64,000 bases of DNA from Pempheris klunzingeri (taxonomy: Eukaryota > Chordata > Actinopteri > Acropomatiformes > Pempheridae): contig NW_027254970.1 in assembly GCF_042242105.1 (NCBI RefSeq), forward strand, positions 60,006 through 124,005, given 5' to 3'. Below the pieces are notes generated by a model. That model was not told the DNA's origin, made no database searches, and saw only the letters and a list, made by a program, of their open reading frames with translations. This document shows, in pieces, positions 13,501-25,500 of this stretch; positions within the stretch are counted from its first letter, which is position 1; every line of letters begins with the position of its first letter. The position numbers were made by a program, and so were the translations under genes.

Positions 13501-14797
13501 TACTTAAAAGCCCTTGTCCATCATCACAAAAAGGATAGGACCAGAATTAAACCAGGAGAAATCGGCATTATTGCCCCCTACAGAAAACAAGTGAGTATGT
13601 TTTTTCAATAGTCTGTGACTATATATTCACATGCCTGGATACTGCACTACAAGTCAGGTATGCTGCCATTTCTTCCCAGGGGCCGAGTACCATACAACAG
13701 ATCACATAAATATATATGCAATCACACATCTCTCACATTACCGATGAGATGATAGTTGCATATGAGTTTCACGGAGCAGTGTAATGACCAAGACCACTGG
13801 TAAAGGCAACCCTGTTAGCATCGTCCTTTGTTTGTGTGCTGACAGGTGGAGAAAATCCAAAACGCCCTTCGGATGGACAAAGATCTCAGGAAGGAAAACT
13901 TGGAAAACATATTGGTAGGCGAGAGAAAGTGATTGTGTGTTGCAAAACATGTTTGAGAGAGATTGCAGAACCATGAATCATATTTTGCATTTCTATTTTT
14001 CATAGATTGGCTCAGTGGAACAGTTTCAGGGTAAAGAGTTCAACGTGATTCTGGTGTCTGCAGTGCGCAGCAATCCCAAACTGACGGCGCACAAGCAACA
14101 ATTCACTCTAGGTTTTGTTGATGATGAGAAGGTGAGAAACATTACATAACACACGATATATAAAGTAATAAAACAAAAAGATTTGTGCAAGACACAATAA
14201 ATCAGATGCTCCTTTTGAGCGCTCGTGAAAAACGCTTCCGTATTCATGAGAAAATATGGACTGAATTGAAAAGACTACAATGGTAGCACTAGTAAACCAA
14301 TTCACATATACTGATTAACACATGCACAATAACTGAAATGCCTCATCTCCTCAGAGGTTCAACGTGGCAATGACCCGAGCACAGGCCTTACTGATTGTGA
14401 TTGGAGACCCAAGGGTTTTGAAAGCTGACCAAATCTGGAACAGGTACGTCCTCATTAGTCGAGTTCCCTTTCACTGGAGGGGGAAGAGTTGGACAAATAC
14501 AAATCTAACTGCTACATGCCTCATTCACTGACCTCTCTGTCTTTTTAGATTTATCCATTACTGCTCCAAAGAGGGGGGTTACCGAGGCATTACAGTCTCG
14601 GAAGAGGAAGAGGAAGATACATCGATGTACACTCAACAAACCTCTGGTAACATACACATTCACCCATACACACACACACACACACACACACGCACTTTGT
14701 GTGTCTCTCCTTTGTCTTGGGGACTAAGGGTTCACTGTGCACCTCTGATCTACACCCCACAGAGGAGAGTGATTCAGCAACTGCTGGGTCCTGTTGA
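6598..14797 (+). CDS. mov10: MOV10-type RNA helicase, first (diverged) tandem copy
   Basis: SF1 (Upf1-like) RNA helicase of the MOV10 family, by homology an ATP-dependent 5'-3' RNA helicase of cytoplasmic RNA granules acting in silencing and virus/retroelement restraint. Coding exons: 6598-6779, 7040-7133, 7563-7710, 8082-8304, 8567-8650, 9832-9994, 10099-10244, 10712-10879, 11109-11215, 11298-11494, 11854-11957, 12454-12551, 12639-12737, 12935-13040, 13178-13295, 13402-13590, 13846-13914, 14006-14131, 14355-14443, 14549-14646, 14763-14797. All junctions are GT..AG and in phase, giving 880 aa. Motifs: Walker A GPPGTGKT 434-441, DEAG 556-559 (followed by Q), GDPKQLGP 585-592, RNYRSHP 637-643, SVEQFQGKE 768-776, RFNVAMTRAQ 808-817. 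The first 61 residues are Q-rich and replace about 140 residues of copy 2; the acidic C-terminus lacks the family's PEWR tail. The ATG at 6598 is the first in its exon, and coding exons further upstream cannot be excluded. It could be named mov10b.1 or mov10b.2 by zebrafish usage. Confidence 0.93.
7469..7511. repeat. (GT)n microsatellite
   Basis: Pure GT tract in intron 2 of the first mov10 copy, about 50 bases before the acceptor of exon 3. Confidence 0.95.
8944..9432. mobile_element. MITE, family A copy 1 (in mov10 copy 1 intron 5)
   Basis: A 489-base element opening with TTAAAGGTGTTATATTCTGC and closing with GCATAATATGGGACCTTTAA, an imperfect terminal inverted repeat. It has no transposase frame. 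A second copy lies at 47140-47595 in the same orientation, sharing internal blocks such as AAAAAACAATGGCGGACA and GGTGGACTCAGGAGGTTTTC. The TTAA ends suggest TTAA-targeting insertion, an inference. Confidence 0.85.
9521..9625. mobile_element. Short MITE with perfect 20-bp terminal inverted repeats
   Basis: The left end ATGGTGTGTTTCCACCAAAC (9521-9540) is the exact reverse complement of 9606-9625; 65 bases lie between. It is non-coding and sits in intron 5 of mov10 copy 1, 90 bases after the larger MITE. Perfect ends suggest recent insertion or continuing selection on the hairpin. Confidence 0.85.
13304..13368. repeat. (CA)n followed by (CCCTTT)n tract
   Basis: A CA tract (13304-13334) and a CCCTTT hexamer tract (13341-13368) in the short intron 15 of mov10 copy 1. 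The pyrimidine run lies just upstream of the exon 16 acceptor at 13401. Confidence 0.9.
14668..14691. repeat. (CA)n microsatellite
   Basis: CA tract in the last intron of mov10 copy 1. Confidence 0.9.
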
Positions 14798-14858
14798 CGG
14801 GAGAAACGGACTTCGCACGCTCATCTTGAGCTCCAGTATTTAACATAAAAAACGCAAG

Positions 14859-14864
14859 AATAAA
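14859..14864 (+). terminator. Polyadenylation signal of mov10 copy 1
   Basis: AATAAA, 62 bases after the stop codon at 14795-14797; implies a very short 3' untranslated region. No better hexamer lies nearer the stop. Confidence 0.55.
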
Positions 14865-15084
14865 CAGCAGGATGAGAAACTAAGAATGAAGCGTGTAGTC
14901 ACAAATGTCTTTCTCAGCTCAGAGCAAACACAAACCAGCCTATCTTAAAGAATGTCAAAAATTTTATCTTATCTTACAAATCTACCAACTTTCTTAGTGA
15001 TTTACGTTAAACTGCCATATGGAGATAAATCTTGTTCTGACTAACCTAGTGTGAACAAAATTGCTGCACAAAAATAGACACATT

Positions 15085-15560
15085 TTTTGATTCAGAAGTA
15101 TGCCACCCAACCCATATCCTGTTTCTAGACGTCTGAAACACTGCCCATATCTTAGTTTTTTTTCTGAGATTCAAATGAATGAAGACAAAATAGAAGAGCG
15201 ATATTTGCATGCAATTATCAGTGACACCTGCAGTCAACTGACAAACTGGAAAACACAGACTCACGTACCAAAAACTAAACTAGAAACATTCATATCCATT
15301 AATGAGTTTAAGAGTATCATAAATAATGCAGTGAAGGAGGGATGTCACTGTTTTTCTTGAGAGGCCACTATCCTTAAAAAGGTGTCAATCTGTTTTATTG
15401 TTTTACTGTTTATTGTCTATTTGTGTATCATGTATCTGGTTTATATAGCTTTTGATTTTGTATGGCTGCTACCATGGCCAGGTCTCCCTTGTAAAAGAGA
15501 TTTCTAATCTCAATGGGACTTCCTGGTTAAATAACGGTAAATAAAAATAAATAAATAAAT
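15085..15560 (+). mobile_element. Non-LTR retroelement 3' end (truncated)
   Basis: The stretch ends in CTCAATGGGACTTCCTGGTT followed by AAATAA-type tandem repeats, the 3' terminus seen on many teleost non-LTR elements. Upstream, 15100-15360 is an open frame whose last residues (EGCHCFS then stop) look like the end of the element's polyprotein. No complete reverse transcriptase is present, so this is a 5'-truncated dead copy. Confidence 0.6.
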
Positions 15561-15564
15561 TATG

Positions 15565-15740
15565 AAGCACCCGGACCTCTCAGGTCATCTGGGATAGATC
15601 TGCTCACGGTACCAGAGTTAAAACTAAACATGGAGACACAGCATTCAGTTTTTATGCGCCATATACCTGGAAACTGGGAGTCTGCTTCACCTCTCATTTC
15701 TTTTAAATCAGGGTCTAGGGTTTTTCTTTTTCCCCACTGC
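15565..15740 (+). mobile_element. Reverse-transcriptase C-terminal remnant
   Basis: A broken frame reads LRSSGIDLLTVPELK and a second frame reads HGDTAFSFYAPYTW. Both resemble the C-terminal part of L2/jockey-type reverse transcriptase ORFs. The fragment is short and frameshifted. It abuts the retroelement tail to its left but has its own frame, so it may be a different insertion. Confidence 0.4.
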
Positions 15741-15994
15741 CTTTAATTTAATTAAATTACATTTGTGACTATTAATATTCTATCTAAGCATATTTTTACT
15801 TTCTATTTTAATTTTTCAAATCATATTTTAATGTTTCTTTGTAGATTGTCTTTCAAATGCCCTTGTTTCTTTTCTTAATTCAATGAATGCCTAAGGAAAT
15901 GTTTATTGACTTCTGCAGGTTATCATCTTCCTAGCATCATGATAAGAGCTCTGACTGCAGCGTACACCGATTTTTATCTCTAAAGAGGAAAAAT

Positions 15995-16013
15995 GAAAAA
16001 ATGAAACTGAAAG
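15995..16013 (+). promoter_or_regulatory. Candidate ISRE upstream of full-length mov10
   Basis: GAAAAAATGAAACTGAAAG contains a perfect GAAANNGAAA core (GAAACTGAAA, 16003-16012) plus a further upstream GAAA. It lies about 560 bases before the start codon of copy 2. MOV10 is interferon-inducible in vertebrates, so an IRF/ISGF3 site is plausible here. Confidence 0.5.
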
Positions 16014-16172
16014 TTGTGAAACTAGTTTTAATGTCAGCAAGTCTTTGTCTAACGAGTTTTAAGTTTAACTTCTAGGTATTACAGCTTTCTATTATACTGT
16101 GATGTGATGTTGAAAAACATTTTAACCTCTTGCTCTCACTTTAAAGACCATAAGTTACTGGGATTTTCACTC

Positions 16173-16173
<1 letters not shown>

Positions 16174-16207
<34 letters not shown>

Positions 16208-16215
16208 TAATAATA
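16174..16215. repeat. (AAT)n microsatellite
   Basis: ATA/AAT trinucleotide tract with one C interruption, in the mov10 copy 2 upstream region. Confidence 0.93.
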
Positions 16216-16336
16216 TGAAGAAGAAGAATAAAGGCGAAAACGGAGACATCCAAGTATTATTGCTGACCTGTTCAGTGTCTCAGTCACACGCAGTGTTTTA
16301 GTGTCTCTCTTGTGATGTCGTTTGTTTCCAGTTTTG

Positions 16337-16381
16337 CTTTTCTCTTTTCTGTCGGTTTCAGCGCGTTAAGTTTCGTTTCTC
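16337..16381 (-). promoter_or_regulatory. TTTC-repeat cluster near mov10 copy 2 transcription start
   Basis: Three TTTC-rich segments (CTTTTCTCTTTTC, CGGTTTCAG, AGTTTCGTTTCTCC) fall within 45 bases; the last resembles an inverted ISRE but with one-base spacing. The flank becomes GC-richer to the right, so the transcription start is probably between 16380 and 16560. Weak evidence. Confidence 0.3.
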
Positions 16382-16570
16382 CGACACGAAGGACTTAGTG
16401 GGTGTGTGAGTGTTCAGTGCAGCTCCGGATCAGGACGCACACACGCACAGACACGCCCGTGGGTTGAACGCGAGATGCGAAGAGAGTCCGTCTGTTGATG
16501 AGCGACATATTCTTATTTAGGCTAAATAATCTTCTTGTTTGAATAACCACCATCATATTGATTTTAGACC

Positions 16571-19500
16571 ATGGTGAACATCAAGTTAAGTATACGCTGC
16601 CAGATCGGACTGGAGTTCTTCGAGTTTTTGAAGGAGACTGATCGAGCGACCGTCAAAAACAGAATTGAACTCCGAGACATTTACAACGCTGAGTTCAGGA
16701 GCAGGTCAGTGGTTCTTCACTACGCAGGAGATCTCTGTGTAGTGTATGTATGACAGTATTATACATGTTTATGTTTTTGCGTTTATCTTAGGAACCCAGG
16801 GACCAAGGATCCAAACTTCGGCTCGGTCCTCTATGCGCTGAAAGTGTCCAACAAAATAAAAAGACGAGGAGACATTATTGACTTCACTGCCACGGTATGC
16901 ACTCCCACTTTATGTGACAGGCACCTCAGCCTATTTTACTGATGTTTTGATAGCATTGTTTCAATATCAACTTGGTTTAAGTTTTTAAATATAAATACAT
17001 AGAATAATATGGATAATCTTCAGTAAAATTTGAAATATTTATTTGATTAGAATATTAAAAGATGAGTCACACAGTTAGGTTGATGTATGATGGATGTAGC
17101 CTGAGTGTCTCTGTTATTAAGAACTGTCTTTTACAAACTGACTTGCTCTAAATGATGGGTCAAAGTCTATTAAACATCTGACCACTATAAATCAGGAAGT
17201 ATATATAAGTATAAATTGGTCAGGAAGCTGCTGGACTGGGAATCACACACAACAGTGATGTGATGTTGCACCATAGATCGGTGTTACAGTGTTCTAGCAA
17301 TTCACAAATCTAACTAATTATAATCTTGGTCCCAAACAACTATATTCTGGTGGGTTGGTTATTTGATATCTAATGATTAATGAATGATAAAGGAACGTTG
17401 TGAAGATTTGAAGTCTGGTTTTCTGGGGATTTAAATATTTTCGGAGATGCTATGAAATGACAGCAGCAATGTGCCAGTTCAAGAGCAAAGGCTTCGCTGT
17501 AAGGCCTAATAACCTAAGCTGTTTGTGTTTGGACAGGGTGGTGCCCTTTTTTCAAAAATGAAACTGTCTCAGATAAGCCCTTTGGAATGTCTTAAAACAA
17601 AGCTTTGTTATATATACAGGCATTTAGATTTATTGATACTATATTTATGTGCAGATTAAGTATCTTTAAAAACAGATGAGGATACAGTTATTATTATGAT
17701 TATTGTTGTTGTTGATATATATGTTATTGACAAAAGTGATCCTCTGTTACAGGTCAAAGCTCTTTATGTGGACCAGTGGCATTCACACAAGGTCAGTCAG
17801 CCACAGCCTTTACAGAATGGAACTGCCAGTCCCGCGACAGTGCAGGCCTTCATGTCTCCAGAGGAAGCAGAGACGGGAGTTCGAGCCCGGAGGAGACTGG
17901 CCAGTCTTCTGATGAACAGACTGAAAACAGACAGGTAACTGGACCAAAGTCCACTTTTGAGTATTTAATACATTATGCGAGTACATTTGTTTTTACATCT
18001 GCCTGTCACTACAAGAGTGCTAAAAGAGCAGTTTGTTTGCACACATGTTTTTTGACACACACAAAATTCTACTATTTCGTCCTACACCACAATCCTCCGA
18101 AGTGAAACATGATTAATCTATTTTGTAGGCAACTCAATAAAAGAGAAAACTGGAATGATTTTGCTTTATAGACAATAAGAAAAACTAATTTAAAAAGTCT
18201 CAATCAACAAACAAAGGGTCCTGATTGAAATCCAGGCACACAACAAGCTTAATTTACTCACACGCTGTGGCAAAAAGCAGATGGGGCAAGAAATAAAGTG
18301 GGTCGGGCTGTAAGCATTAACTGCAAGTGCTAGGATCATAGCTAGTGGGCTAACAATGGCAATCCACAAAACTATGGATTATACAGCTTCTCATTAGTTG
18401 CTTTACTGTCACTTAACATCTGTTGCTGTTCCTGAATTCGCTACAGCCGTCCGTCTCTTCTGCCTGCACTATTTCTCCATGCAGCTATAAAACAAGGATA
18501 TACACTCCCCTCCAAAAGTATTGGAACAGTGAGGCCAATTCCTTTATTTTTGCTGTAGACTGAAAACATTTGGGGTTGACATCAAAAGATGAATATGAGA
18601 CAAGAGATCAACATTTCAGCTTTTATTTCCAGGTATTTACATCTGGATCTGATACACAACTTAGAAGATAGCACCTTTTGTTTGAACCCACCCATTTTTC
18701 ATGTGACCAAAAGTATTGGAACATGTGACTGACAGGTGTGTTTTGTTGCCCTGCTGTGTCCTGTTACATTGATTATTCAAACAATAAATAGCGCTGAATG
18801 TCTACGTTCAGTTTCAGATTCGGGTTTTGCCTGTGCAGACTGCATTTATAGTTAGAGGTGTAACCAACAAGAAAACCAGAGAGCTGTCCATGGGTGAAAA
18901 ACAAGCAATTGTGAAGCTGAGAGAAGATGGAAAATCAATCAGAGTCATTGCACAAACATTGGCCATAGCCAGAACAACCATTTGGAATGTCCTGAAGAAG
19001 AAAGAAACCACTGGTGTACTAAGTAACAGACATCGAACAGGTAGACCAAGGAAAACAGCAGCAGTTGATGACAGAGACATTGTGAGAGCTGTAAAGAAAG
19101 ACCCTAAAACAACTGTTGCCATCAGCATCAACCTCCAGAGAGCAGGAGAGAAGGTGTCACTGTCTACTGTTCATAGAAGACTTCATGACCAAAAGTACAG
19201 AGGCTACACAAGAAGGTGCAAACCACTCATTAGCAAGAAGAATAGGAAGTTTTATGGACTGATGAGACAAAGATGAACCTTTACCAAAGTGATAGAGGCT
19301 AAAGTTTGGAGAAAGAGAGGATCTGCTCATGATCCCAAACATACAAGCTCATCTGTGAAACACAGTGGAGGTAATGTCATGGCTTGGGCTTGCATGGCTT
19401 CTTCTGGGATGGGCTCATTCATCTTCATTGATGATGTAACACATGATGGCAGCAGCAAAATGAACTCAGAAGTCTACAGAGACATTTTGTCTGCCAATTT

Positions 19501-22500
19501 AAAGAAAGATGCAACCAAACTGATTGGGAGATCCTTCATGGTGCAGCAAGATAATGATTCAAAACACACTGCCAAAACAACAAAGGAGTTCATCAGGGGC
19601 AAGAAGTGGGAGGTTTTAGACTGGCCAAGTCAATCTCCAGACTTCAACCCTATAGAGCATTTTACCTGCTAAAGAGCAGACTGAAGGGAGAAACCCCCCA
19701 AAACAAACCACAACTGAAAGAGGCTGCGGTGACAAAAGCAGAATGCAAAAGTTTGGTGATGTCAATGGGTCACAGGCTTGATGCAGTTATTGCAAGCAAA
19801 GGATTTGCAACTAAATATTAACTCTTTTCACGTTAATCTATTTTAAGTCTATCTGTTCCAATACTTTTGCTCGCCTAAAAATATGGTGTTCCGTTACAAA
19901 TAATGCTATCTTCTAAGTTGTGTATCAGATCCAGATGTAAATACCTGGAAATAAAAGCTGAAATGTTGATCTCTTGTCTCATATTCATCTTTTGATGTCA
20001 AACCCAAATGTTTTCAGTCTACAGCAAAAATAAAGGAACTGGCCTCACTGTTCCAATACTTTTGGAGGGGAGTGTACGTGAAAATGCACATTTGAAGTTT
20101 GGCTCTGTGATTTAATGGTGGTCTGAAGTCACACACCATTTCGGCTACAGTGCATCATAACCTTTGCTCTTTTTACATACATAGGGCTCATTTCATCTCT
20201 GACAAACATGGTGTCCACATCAGCTCTGACCATCAGTTTGAGAACGGGAAACTTTGCTTCAGTGTGGAAGAATTTGAGGTATTGTTATGAAACTGCATGC
20301 TGAAACAGATGAGCCCGTTTGCTGATCCTGGTACAAATGTGAAGCTATATTTTTTTTCTTTTTCTTTTTTTAAACAGTGTGTGGTAAATCTGAAAGTAGA
20401 AAACACTGGAACAGAACCTGTGTATTTCACCTATTACACCCCACTGCACTGGCTTAAGTACTTCACTCTGATGGATAAGCACAAAGTGACCAAGGCAAAC
20501 CCGCTGCATCTACAGCCAGGTAATTTACATGCCATATTTTGCTCCACTGAGAGAGAGAGAATTTATGGGCACAATAAACCACTGTGAATAAAGTAACACA
20601 TGATTACCTTGTTTGTTCTAGGTGACAGCTACGAAATCCAGGTTCACTTCAACTGCTCTTCGGTCGGTTTCTATCCAGCCACACTGGCCTTTGAATTCAA
20701 ACCAGACCAGCAGCCCTCCTCTGCTGCATTCCACATTGTGCGCTTTATTGAGGCTCGGTGTATCACTGCCTTGGGACTGGAGCTGGCGCCTATAGCCCCC
20801 TACAAACCTCGCTCCCTCCCTGCATGGACCCCTGAGGTTGATTACACGGTTGTGGATGGACAGCGACCTGAAGGGTATCACTGTTCACCCGACACACTGT
20901 TACAAATATTCAGCAAATGTAAAAACTGAAATGCTGTATGTCTCCTAGTGATGCATCCTACCTTTTCCGTTTTATCTCCTCTCACCAGGCTGTCAGTGAT
21001 GCAGCTACGAAATGTGGTTGAGCTAAAAATGTATAAAATACCACAATATATGAACCAGCTCATCAAGTCAATGAAGCAGTCTCCTTTTTTCTGCGATTCA
21101 AGGTGAATTCATCATTTCAGTCATTTCCAGCTACACGTCAGTAGTTAGAAGATAACACTGGTGTAACAATACAATACACTATGCTCTTGTGGTAACTACT
21201 GCTTTGTGAAATTTTGTGGTTATGTTCTCACACTGGTAGCACTTGGTTAATACAGAATTACAGAAGAATTTTGCAATATGTTAACTTCTCATTTTTTGGA
21301 GACAGGGTTAGAGTGACCAAAGACCAAAAACATACATTTCTTCTTTGGCTCTCGACGAAGGCGGTCGCATTCTCCCCTCTCTCCTTCCCTTATCTCTTCC
21401 TGCTCTGCTCTCAGTCTTGTCTTGTCTTGACTAGGAGCCTCTCTCTGCACTGTTCTCTAAAACCCTAAACCTTAACCATGGAATTAGTGAACTGGTCTCT
21501 CCATGCAGTTGATAAAATTTTCAGCACCAGAAGAGCGGTGCCTGGGGAACCGGCATGCCCTCAAGGAACGTTTCCAGCTGGCTACACGGTCGACTCGTGG
21601 GATAAGTGGAGGACCATGTGCCTGGCGGACCTGTCCATTGAGGACGTGGAAGATGTTTATCTATTTGGATCCATGATGATAGGTGCTCTGCTGATTGGTT
21701 TTTGCTTTGCACTGATGTATCGTCAAAACTGGAAGCAGTCAAGGGCCCCACTCCGCTGCCGACCATGATTGAGGGCTTAGGCAGGGCTCAGGCCGCGACC
21801 GCGTGGAGAAGCTTTCGGCTCTGTAGAAAGGATTGGATCGTTTGGATCGATTGAGTGACCAGAATGGACAATAGAGTAAGCCAAGTCTATTGAATATGGC
21901 TGTCTCGCTCTAACCCAAATAATCTAATCTGAATTGGCCTCCCCTAAACTGTGGCCTTGGCCAAGGTCACTGCTGGAACAATCTCCCCTCTGAGTTCACT
22001 GCAGCTGGGACGCTCTTCCCCATCCCACCCCCATCCACCTGGTGCTTGTTTGGCTTGTCTGGAACCAGACCAGGGACGTCTCCATGGCAACCGCCATGTT
22101 ATCGCCGACGACCGCGAATGAACTGAGGCGGGTTTTGGGAACTGATGAACAAACACATCAGGACTTACTCCTGCCCTGCATCCAACGCCTTCGCCAGCTT
22201 CCACCCCTCCAGCACGAGGGGCGTGGTCCAAGGGTTCGCCTATCGGGTCTGTAGCCAGCGGCCTGCGGTGCTGGAAATTCGACACTCCCCTTTTCCCCTC
22301 CCCTGCTGCAATGTTGTTATTGTCATGTGATGTGCTTAAATTTGTGCTGAGGTTTTTTTACCGGTCCCACACTGCACTTCACACGAGTACAGTCTGGTGT
22401 CGCATGTTTTTTCTCCTCCCCTCTCTCTCCTCCTGTTTTTCTCCCTCACTTTCCCCACCACTGTAAAAAAGGGAATTTCCCCCCTTGGGGGATCAATAAA

Positions 22501-25500
22501 AGTGAATTGAATTGAATTGAATTGAATTGAAACAAAACACTGCCATACGGTTTGTTCTTCTTCCTTTGGTCTGTTTAGAAGAGCTTTGCTTGAAAGTCCC
22601 TTGAGCTGGGAGAACTACTGCGAGAAGTTTCACCTGCTGCTGTATCTGGAGGAGCAACAGATGGAGGTGGACATCAAGAGATACAACATCCCCAACAATG
22701 ACAGAGAACAGGCCCACATGATCAGAGACAAGGTCAACAAGAGACTTCTGGTTCTGGAGGTTAGTATGTGCTCGCTCATTCAGTCCTTCACTTGCTCATT
22801 TTCTCTCTCACTAAAAGGTCTTTTTTAGATAATTAAATGATGCACAAGCTACTCACTTAAATAACATCTGGAGGGTCTGGACAGGAGGAACAAATTAAAG
22901 TGATGAAGTGTATATCACAAGTAATAAACCACAGGGCAGAGAACTGTCGTTTTAAACATATAAAGCAAGTATTAGTGATGACACAATTGTGTAGATTTCA
23001 TTTAAAGGACATTATCCACTACTGGCTTTTGTCTCTTTCATGTAGACTCAGGGAATGTGTGTTAGATGTAAATCTGTTAAAGTTTAATGGATTATTTTTA
23101 GAATATCATACATTCCTAACACCAGGTTGGGATGCCGCATGATGAAAAAATACTATTCTATATTACTACTACTATACTATAGTAAAACAAAAAGACAAAT
23201 TATATATTTGAAATCAGTTTGATTAACACTGAAACATGTGTTAACCTGCCAGGTACCTGGTGTGTCTGAGAACCGCCCGTCTGTGCTACGAGGCGATGCA
23301 CTGCTAGCGTATCCCGTAGGAGAAGAGAAGGTCAAGTACCGTGGCTATGTCCACAGTGTGCAGCTGGACAGTGTCAAACTTGGCTTCAACTCAGCGTAAG
23401 ATCAAAACATTACAGTAATGAACAATAATTAGGAGACACAATTATTGATTTATTTGTCTGGTATTTAACATGTTTGTTAGTATCCGAGATTCAGACTGTC
23501 TGAATTTGATTGCAGATTGCTGGATCGATTTGTAGACGGCATGAAATTCAATGTTGAGTTCACTATCAACCGCCTGACCCTGCGTGTTCAGCACAGAGCA
23601 GCAGAGCTAGCAGCTACATACGGACTGGGAGAAGTGTTGTTCCCTTCAGAACCTGCCTTCTACTCTCACAAACCTGAGCTTCCCCAACTCAGGTTAGCCA
23701 TGCTAGCATAAATATATATATATATGTATATCTGTGCATAAAGTGCAGTGTGTTAAATGGCTGTGTTACAGCCCAGAATGTCTGTACTATCCCTCCCTCT
23801 ACAAATGAATGAATAATGTAAACATATGACCCCACTAGTCAACTAAGGCTGGAATGTGTTTTTGTTTGAAAATTCATGTAAACGTTTGTTAGTTAATCCA
23901 CCCTGGGTTCGGAGACATATTTGAAATGAAAAAGAAAAAACATCAACCAAAAAAATTGGCTGTGCAAACGTCTGCTAATGCCCGAGTACGCACACTTTTA
24001 GTCCCAGCCTTAAAACAGCATGAAAGTGATGCATCCTCAATGACTTTTTTTCTGAGAAAAGTGGAACCAAAGCCATATTTTTTCAGGAGGGCATTCTGCT
24101 TTACAACTACACCTACAAACACAGCGGTACTACATCGAAAAACCAGACTAATGGAGGCATTTTAAAGAGATTTCTCATAGTCTCATTACAAGATAAACCA
24201 TAACAGCGCTGACCCAAAGCCAGTTAACTGTGTTGTGATTTGCTGTGAGTGTAAACATAATGGTTGACTATTTCTACCTGTGGCTCAGCTCTAACAATGT
24301 ATCTCTGTTCCTCTGTCTTCCTGTTGATAGGCTGTTTGACTCAAAGCTGCAGAAGAACCCAGAGCAGTATCAGGCTGTACAGCACATTGTGGCTGGCTCA
24401 TCCAAACCTGCCCCTTACCTGGTGTTTGGCCCGCCTGGAACAGGTACAGCAACACAACAACCAGCTCATTATTTCATCTTGATTTTCAATATACAGTGGC
24501 AGCACTGTAATTTAAGTTTGACCTGTTATCTTTCTAACCGCTCTCAAAGCTAGAGATTCAATGCACCTGACTTAACTATGATGGTTCTTTGTCTGTTCAG
24601 GCAAAACTGTGACTCTGGTGGAGGCCATCAAGCAGATAGAGAAGACCCAGGCCTCCTGCCACATCCTGGCCTGCGCTCCCTCCAACAGTGCTGCTGATCT
24701 GCTCTGCAAGAAGATTGTGGACCACGTGGACAAGCATAAAGTCTTCCGCATGTACGCCAGCAGCTGGAACCCAGATAGTGTCTCAGACAGCCTAAAGGTG
24801 AGTGCCGGTGCATTCGACACATGATGTTTGTCCTGCATGTCTTTGATGCTCAGTTGGTCACAGTTAAACTATCTGCCCCCTAGTGGACTACAGCCGTCAA
24901 AATGAATCACCACTATTTCTTTGTTTTCTTGCTGCAACACTGCTGCTCTTCCTAGTGTTTTGTGTGTTAGTCTTTTTCTTCACTGTGGTATTTTCACAGG
25001 AATGCTCTAACCTGGTAGGGGAGTGTTATGATTATCCTGCTAAAGAGAAGCTGATGGAGTATAAGATCATGGTCACCACCCTGATAACTGCTGCAAGGTA
25101 GTTAACTCTGACAGTGCAGCTTTCTCACCTGCATGGGGCTGTCAAAAAGTTGCATTTAACTGTTGGAAACTACGGTGTTCACATCCTGTGTATATTCTCT
25201 GCCATCCAAAAATACTAACAGTCATGGTAACAGTTTGCCACCATGCATTTCCTCTCTGATCTCTACAGGCTGGTAACAGGAGACATCCCTCAAGGTCATT
25301 TCACTCACATATTTGTGGACGAGGCAGGACACGCCGTGGAGACCGAGTGTTTAGTCCCGTTGGCAGGTAAAGAAAACAAACAGTGTGTTTTCCATAATTC
25401 AAGTGATTTTTACGTCTCGGTTGATTTTTGTTATCCATGGAACACAGGGCTGCTTGATGCAGGGTCTGGTCAGGTTGTTTTGGCTGGAGACCCCAAGCAG

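Larger units (their letters stand above)
21300..22530 (+). mobile_element. Retroposed unit with small ORF and (TTGAA)n tail
   Basis: In intron 7 of mov10 copy 2, a GC-rich block ends with a GGGGGATCAATAAA motif and a (ATTGA)n/(TTGAA)n tail (about 22502-22530). Such tails mark reverse-transcribed, target-primed insertions in fish. The left edge is uncertain: I place it near 21300 where composition changes. It has no reverse transcriptase; it has a leader, a 96-codon ORF and an approximately 730-base tail region. It could be a SINE-like or LINE-derived unit mobilised in trans, or a retrocopied mRNA. Confidence 0.6.

Noticed and set aside
18814-19131. Minus-strand frame over the transposon
   Set aside because: Antisense shadow of the Tc1-like transposase.
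21455-21476. Telomere-like AACCCTAAACC before the small ORF
   Set aside because: Too short and irregular; no tandem array.
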